DNA of 64,000 bases, from positions 11,612,741-11,676,740 of the forward strand of contig OZ037768.1 in NCBI GenBank assembly GCA_964035545.1. Reading direction: 5' to 3'. Position 1 is the stretch's first letter, and every line of letters starts with the position of its first letter. The DNA comes from Bugula neritina. Taxonomy: Eukaryota; Bryozoa; Gymnolaemata; Cheilostomatida; Bugulidae. The translations under genes were made by a program, and so were the position numbers. Under the pieces are notes generated by a model that was not told where the DNA came from, ran no database searches, and was given only the letters and a program-made list of their open reading frames with translations. Positions 57,000 to 64,000 of this stretch are shown here, in pieces.

Positions 57000-59900
57000 A
57001 TGAAGTTGGACTATGCTGCACTCACAACACTGATATATATTTTAACAAGTATTTCGCCAGCAATGTCACAATGGTGGTAAGCAGACATATTCTCTAGAAT
57101 CTACATTTTGCTATTGTAGAAAATGCTAACATTTATAATTATGTATGTTGTATGATGGAAGATAGTTTTATATGGTCTCATTTGATTTACTGTTTTGTCA
57201 TATTGCTGCTCAATAACCAAAGGTAATGATCAAGAATACTGAATTGATTTTGCACAGAGTAACCAATAATTAATCCTGATCAATATTGTAGTATTCTTAG
57301 ATCTTTGAAAACAGTAATTTTATAATGATCTTCACTTAGGCTAAATTAATTTTAAGAATCTGTAATAATTTTATGTAATTAATTGTAATGAAGCTAAAAG
57401 TTAAAGAGTGTTATTTTACCTGGCATCCAGCCAGATATAGCAAATACTGCACAAGAATGTGTTTCAGTACAATTACGTTAAGTAGCAGAAGTTTCTAGGT
57501 TTCATTCCTCATTTATGTCTGTAAATCATTTAATCAAAATAACAAGTTTTCTGACAAAGCAAATCTTTGAAAACGCAATATTTTATCCCACAGTGATTCT
57601 AAATTAGGAATTCATTTCATCAAAACTAAAACTTTGATTAAAATAATTTTGAACTAGAGTACCAAATGACTTATTTGATATGTAGAAAGTAAAAAGAGTA
57701 ACAGTTATGTTGATTGAGTATTCGGTAAATGTTTACTCATAGCTATCAATGTACACAAAGCAGTCTAAGATTTAATGTGTTTAAGAGATGAAATGAAGAG
57801 GTTTGGGTTGAGTTGAAGAGTGTTGTAAGCTTGAGACTCAAGAGTTACTTCTTTTCTCACTAGTGTAAAGCAGTTTAGATTGTGCCCTGACATTGTGTAA
57901 TTGTTTGTGGTCTCAGTCACTTCATATATTTGATCGATAGACAATAAATTACTTTTGTTATTATATAATCTATCGAACTGCACTTCATATTTTTAAATTT
58001 ATCACTCATTTATTATAGCAGCATACACTATTAATAAGCAACAAGTCATGGTGTCAATCTTTCATAGTTATATAGTCACCTCGACACAGTTAGGAAAAGA
58101 TTTGAAAGCTATAAAACCTTATATACTATAGACAATGAGTCATAGCGTTTCCACGACTTATTGCTGTATCAAGTGTTATAATAATTATGGTTTTGAGGCA
58201 TTTATACTACAAAATGTTTAAAGAAAAATTCAAAAGTTCTTTTCGATTTTTTGCCAACCAAGTTTCCTAGAAAATATTTTGATAACACATGATACTGTGA
58301 TTTGCTGTGAGTGTTTGGGCACAAAAACACATCTATATGAACATGTGTATAATAGTTAGTCAAAACAAGAAAGATGCTATTCGTGTAAATTCTTAATTAG
58401 TTTCTGCTCAAATCAAAGGAATGGTGTAAATGTTTTAAAGATGAGGCCAAATAACTTTACTGAAATGAATTTTAGAATAAGGTAGGCAGAGTGAATTAAT
58501 AGCATTTCTGCTAGTTATTTACGTCAAGCTCTGTAATGAATTGCAAATAGCCAATCCTTTGAAATATTTCTATGCAATACTAAACCACGTTGGATAATAA
58601 TTATCAATATTACTTGATTCATGTAAGAGATAAAACTGCTTATTACTTTATATGCGGTAAAATCAAACGGAACTTAATGGTGGAATTAGTTTGTATAATT
58701 TAAACCTGTGCACTTCTGATGAATAGTGCTCAATGTTTCCATTATTGCATTAACTAATGATTATAACAAAGAGCTATAGGAAGATGAGTGGGGTTTCTAT
58801 GGCGATACTAGAAGCTGTAGGGTTTATTTATGGACTATTGGATAAATCTTAAGTTCACATAATGTAGGAATTATAAAGCTTGGTCTAAATCAGTCTAACA
58901 ATGAAATTAAGGAAATAAATCCATAAAAGATGACCCAGAAGTGCAGTCTGTTTGCTGAAACCGCGCTAGCTAGAAATTATACATTTTGTTGGCTTCTTAC
59001 TTCACATTTAACAATGTCATGAAATACTATTATCGCTTGTTATACAGTTACTGTTGGGCAGTTTTATGGCTTCAATATATTATTTTGGAATAAATTAGAA
59101 TTCCTGTGTGACCTACTGATGGAGGTTAACAATTATTACTATGAACACTTTAATTTTTTAGTTTAGCAGAAGGAAGTTTGTTCAGCTTACATATGTTTGA
59201 ATAAAACTTCTGCGCCAAAAGAAAGTTTATTATACAAAGAATGAGCTGCATTCTAGATTGACTTTGAGTAGGGGAAGAGGGAATAAGGAGTTTTGATAGT
59301 TCTGTAGGTCAGAGGTTAAAACAAAAAATTCCTGTTGAAATAATTTTCTAAAAAGCACCAACTTTCTTCTGCAGAAGTGAGTCTTGTATTTTCCGCTGCT
59401 TGCATATAAGTTACTTTGTTTACCACTTTTATATTACAAGCCTTAATTTTTCTAAGTTTCAAAAAACTTTCGACTGTTACATAAATCACACAAACAAAAT
59501 GCTACTAGCACTTTATATAAATTATTGCAGAATTTTACATGAACTAAGTTTTATTTTGTTAGAAACATCTTGAGTACAACCCTTTTGAAGTAAACAAATA
59601 ATAAACCTAAATAGAATGTTAAATTTTAATAATATCTGGCAGCTTTTTATGTGCAGGTGAATAAATACATGCAGGTAAATAAAACATACATCATGATAGC
59701 CCAAGTCACAAACAATCTCACGGATATTTAGCCTTAAAACCAGTCAAATGATTCATAAATTCTTGTCTGACTCAATCGAATTAAAAAAAAGTTTCTAATA
59801 CACCAGGAATTAGTATCAGACTAACCAAGTTTCATTCACAACTTTTTTTGATACACACACTACAACTAAATGTTTCTGTCTGAAAGGTGATCCCACCAGT

Positions 59901-62606
59901 GTCAACTTAGTGTCAGTTGGCTCCTTCACTTCCAGGTTCTGGTCTTGACATCACATCACCTTTATATGGTCTAATTTTTTTAGTTCATTAAATTAAAATA
60001 TTTATATTTACAATTAGAAATGATATTACAGAGAGATTATAAACTGGATTGTGTATGCCAAATATTTTAATGCAACATTTTTTCGTCTTTGCCTTTGAAA
60101 ACACTTGAATATATTAAGCAAAAAATCAAGTTATCCAAGAGTATTTACTTGTATGAGTATTTAACTAAAGTTATAACATGACTGGAGCTGGTAGAAATGG
60201 TGACAATTGAGTTCACATTTGATAGGTTTGTGAGAATATTTCCATCTAACGATAAAAATGTTGCTGTTTCAAGGGAATACAGACCCACCATTATTGGCAG
60301 TATGTAAAAGCAGCTGCGACAATGTGGGAAAATATTCAAATTTTGATTTTTTTTAAATATTGATTATGATATTTGAAAAATTCATTATTCATATTATGCA
60401 GCATATGAAAATTTAGGTAAAAAGGATATGATTGATAGTGTGTTCATCGTGTTAGGTACCTTGGCGTAGTAGGACCGTACGCAGGCACAGAGAATGGTAT
60501 TATAGTGAGGCCTAAGGAAGCCAGGTCTAAAAGAGCCCAGCCCTGTGAAGACATGCCATTTCTTGGTGCCAGACAAAAAGAATTGTGCAATCAGGTATTA
60601 ATATTATCATACAAAAACTTGGTTAGCAGACTCTGGAATTAGACTTAATGACATACTCAGCATGGTAAATGTTTATAACAACCAAAGGTATTTATAGGTA
60701 CATGTATGTCAAAGCAAACCACTGCTGCTTAAAATATTAGAGTTATCTATTTGCATCAGAGAAAAACAAAAATAATTTTGCTAATTTTATGTTTGATGCA
60801 ATGTTAATTTTATTTGTCCTTTCACACCTTTCTTTAAGATATTACTAGCTATTCTTCATTATGAAACGGCTGGTCAGTTACACTCTTCACAACGGTTATT
60901 AAAACCCACAAATTTAGAAGCATATTTAAACTAATTATCTTTAAAATACTCTATCTTTATAGGGAGAGTTTATAATTGACGTGATCAGTGAAGGAGCTGC
61001 AATGGCCATATCTGAATGCCTTATGCAATTTAAAGATCGAAGATGGAACTGCACAACATTTGATACAACAGATGTTTTTGGAAACATACTTTCTCTAGGT
61101 AACTGTCATCACTATATTGTATCAGTATTGTATGATTATTAATTGTATATTCTTTTAATGTAAATATATCACAGTTTTAAATTAACCTTTGTGTATGTAG
61201 TTTCATAGCTAACAAAAAACTAGCTATAGGTGTGAACATTCATTATCATTTTGTTACATATGCAGGTATGTGTACCCTTAAAAAATATCTTAACTAAAAC
61301 AATTAGTCTAATTACAACTACACTGGACAAGCTAAAATATCTCATTCAATACTTTACATTGCCAGGAAACTCCCAGAATAACCTGCTTGGAAGACTCAAA
61401 TTTCTCTTTACTTATTACAAACTTATCTCATTAGCTACACTAAGTCTAGCTCTTGTGTAGCCATAGTGTTAGATTTTTTTCTAAATAGTTTACGAAATAT
61501 GAGAGCAGAAAATATGCACTTTCACATAACTTTATTATGGTACAAAAAATTAAGTGTCATTATACGACAACCACTAATTCCAGTGCCACTGTCATTAGCA
61601 TTAATTTAGCTCACTTCCAATACCAGGGGATAATTGGCCTATGTTGAAAGCATATCTACATAAAAATAATTATAAACATATCTTTAACACTGCAGTAAAA
61701 AAACTAAATCACGAATTCTGTAAAAACACCTACATAGCATTATCACTCAGTGGTATGTACATACGTTGACTTGGAGTATGGTTTTAATGAACTTGGTTCC
61801 TTCCCATGAACATAAGTCTTTCCAACGGCAATGATTCAGTGGGTAGAGTATAAATATATCCATGTCAGCTGTAGGGAATTTGTATTGGAATGATAATTAT
61901 ATATAATGACTGTTTGATGAACCAGTGTTAGTTATAGCCATCAACTCTCTAAATATGTAGACTTTCTAAAATTATAACTTATGTTTTACTATTGCAACAT
62001 TGTTAGTCAAGTAATGTATTCAAGACAATCGCATATCTATATAATATATTGTGGTGAATAGCTTATTGGTTGCTATTAGAAGTATAATTATACCAACAAG
62101 TGACACATGCCTTTACATTCCAAATTTTAAAATATTGTGTGCAATGAATGATAACAAAATATTAGGAGAAATAAAATTTTATAGAATTTTATTTTAATTT
62201 TTACTCTGCAAAACATTACAACAATGCTAAGCATGATGATCCTTCCAGCATTTTGTATTACCTACTCAATTTTATATAATAGTAATAATATGCTGATATT
62301 ATATGTTTACTAAAAGACTTTAATACTATACTTGCAGGAGTTAGAGAAAAGTCGTTTGTCTATAGCATAACGTCTGCTGGGGTCATGCAGGCAGTCACTA
62401 GAGCGTGTGGCAGAGGAGAGATCGGCAACTGCGGTTGTGACACTAACGTGTACAAAAGAGACACTAAAAACCAATTCCAATGGGGTGGGTGCTCACACAA
62501 CCCGGAATTTGGTGCAAGATTTGCAAGAGAGTTTGTGGATACCAAAGAGTTGGAAAATAATTCAGATAGTAAAATGAACTTATGGAACAATGAAGCTGGA
62601 AGACAG
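57000..62606 (+). CDS. Wnt: Wnt family secreted ligand, first four coding exons (5' part)
   Basis: Exons 57000-57076, 60456-60594, 60963-61098 and 62338-62606 join in frame to 207 residues, and the gene runs off the right edge. Residues 1-22 form a hydrophobic signal peptide, followed by SQWWYLG. Typical Wnt blocks follow: CEDMPFLGARQKELC, EGAAMAISECLMQF, RRWNCTTF with the conserved N-C-T sequon, VFGNILSLGVREKSFVYSITSAGVMQAVTRAC, CGCD, FQWGGCSHNPEFG, FAREFVD and NNEAGRQ. The exon with the palmitoleoylated CHGVSGSC motif lies beyond 64000. RSKR (49-52) resembles a furin site. Intron 1 is 3.4 kb. The Wnt subfamily cannot be assigned from this part. Confidence 0.95.
57077..60455 (+). other. Intron 1 of the Wnt gene
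   Basis: No exon or recognised repeat is visible. Its length and first-intron position make it a candidate place for enhancers, which is inference only. Confidence 0.5.
61099..62337 (+). other. Intron 3 of the Wnt gene
   Basis: AT-rich with short open frames only. The frame at 61251-61460 shows no Wnt or other family feature. Confidence 0.5.
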
Positions 62607-64000
62607 GTAAGGTTAACTAGGCAGATTTTTGCTTGTTGGTATGATAAATGTGCTAAAATTCTGTTTAGACCAAGGTCTACAAATACTCTTTTACTTGCCA
62701 TATTGAGCACTTTCAACATTGACCAGGGGGAGGGGGTTCATTCTATGAGATTGGAATATTCTAGAACTGCAGACTTTCAGTAGGATTTGACAAGCACAAC
62801 ACCGTCTAACAGCAGCACTGAACTGATCGAATTCCTCTCGTTAGAGAGAACCATATTTGCTTTTGTCTTGTCCTCGTGAAATTTTAAAAAATAGCTAATC
62901 TCATAAAATAGACTCTCTAATTACAATATAAAAAAAACATTATAGCTGGCTCACAAAATCTGTATATAGTTCTTTATAAGTAATCTGAAAGTTTCCAACT
63001 CTGATTTTTAACTCCTGCATGTAGAGCATACTTGAAAAATAATATGAGATTAAAGGCATGATTTGCCCAAACTTGCATTAATCAGTGACCATAATAATAC
63101 CAGTCATGCCATTCCGACAATTGTATCGGTGATAGAAGTAACGTGAGCTCCCACTGATTGAATATATTTTCATAGTTTTAAGTTGCTAAATGATGAATTA
63201 GCCAGCCTTTATCATTTTATTAGTCAGGTGTGATAAGAATGTTGAAGAATAACATTTAAACATAATCTAAAGATTGGGAAGTTGCACAAACTTAGAGTGT
63301 CTTGTTTCAGAATTCCAGTGTTTGTGTTCGTGTTTCATACAATAAAATTTATTTGTGCTAGTGCCAATAGCTGAATGTAAGACCCTTGTAGCTGTACAAC
63401 AGCCTGAATGTTTATACTTTGTACATAATAATATCCGATTAAAGTAGTTTTTCGTTTCAAACTTATAAATTGTCAAGTCAAAAAGTTGTTTTAAGTTTGA
63501 GTAATCATAAATTACAGGCATGCAATATAAGAGCCATTCATTTAGAAGAGATAAGAGAAGAAATAGTGTTAAAAATAATTTGTTTCAAGTGTCAACAAAC
63601 ATTGCACATGGCTACAATCTTTGTTGTGCAAATGGTAGCCAAAAGTATGTTAAAAGAATGTCAATTAATATTATAGATGCTGAATGCTAGCAACAGTTGT
63701 TGAAATACTTTATTCGTTTGATCTATGCAACATAAACCTTCGCAGCGTTTCTTTTTTAAATTTGCTAATTCACCTGATCAAAAGGTTCAGTGACAACTGG
63801 CTCATGAAAGGAATACCATTAGGCTTTAGTTATTTTAGTACCGCATTATTAGTTCTCCTGCATCAACAGTAGCAGGCAAACAAGACGTAAGCATTGCACA
63901 TTGTTAATCCTTATGAGCCAATAGTTTCTGACATGCTATTATTTCAATATGTAAATTATTCCAGCTTCCGTCAACATGGTGACTTGAAAAAATGCCAAAA
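62607..64000 (+). other. Wnt intron 4 to window end
   Basis: After the donor at 62607 no exon with the expected CKCHGVSGSC block appears before the edge. The open frame at 62385-62783 simply reads through the donor into the intron. Confidence 0.6.

Noticed and set aside
62607-62783. Extension of the Wnt exon past 62606
   Set aside because: A good GTAAGG donor follows NNEAGRQ and the reading after it loses all Wnt similarity.
63470-63676. 68-codon frame as the next Wnt exon
   Set aside because: It lacks the conserved CKCHGVSGSC block expected next.

Overview
This is a stretch of animal (metazoan) nuclear DNA. It is AT-rich, and its genes are split by GT-AG introns with coding exons joined in frame. 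The gene set is typical of animals: Rab2 small GTPases, a CHD6-9 family chromatin remodeler, CCDC92, SIRT6 and a Wnt ligand. A tRNA-derived SINE, MITE-like elements and a LINE fragment sit between and inside the genes. One CHD6-9-type gene and moderately compact introns fit an invertebrate, possibly a non-bilaterian, but I cannot name the species.

Layout, left to right. (1) Positions 718-1704, plus strand: the last two coding exons of Rab2, whose 5' part lies before the window. (2) Positions 6079-9734, plus strand: a complete divergent Rab2-like GTPase. Both intron positions that can be compared match Rab2, so it looks like a tandem duplicate. (3) Positions 9735-16527: a gene-poor region with a foldback element, an AT microsatellite, a long degenerate simple-sequence tract and a 28-bp tandem repeat. 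(4) Positions 16642-43151, plus strand: a 45-exon CHD7/CHD8/Kismet-type gene that I could join in one frame (10,491 nt, 3,496 residues). It has a long Gln/Met/Pro/Ser-rich N-terminus, two chromodomains, a SNF2 ATPase, a SANT-SLIDE-like region, two BRK domains and a low-complexity tail. (5) Positions 44037-45134, minus strand: CCDC92, convergent with the CHD gene and with candidate poly(A) signals only about 30 bp apart. (6) Positions 45.2-48.2 kb: a repeat-rich spacer with a 5'-truncated LINE reverse transcriptase end. (7) Positions 48272-52679, plus strand: a complete 7-exon SIRT6 (351 residues). (8) Positions 52.7-57.0 kb: intergenic. (9) Positions 57000-62606, plus strand: the first four coding exons (207 residues) of a Wnt gene that continues past the right edge.

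The genes do not form a pathway cluster. CHD and SIRT6 are both nuclear chromatin regulators, the Rabs act in membrane traffic, CCDC92 is a centriole/cilium coiled-coil protein, and Wnt is a secreted signal. I see no rRNA, tRNA gene, CRISPR array or bacterial-type operon. The main points of interest are the Rab2 duplicate with a rearranged switch I, a SINE copy with a perfect 17-bp target-site duplication, a three-copy MITE-like family, a large foldback element, a minisatellite that repeats a splice-donor sequence inside a CHD intron, and a PxDLS motif in the CHD tail. I found no clearly unprecedented biological system.
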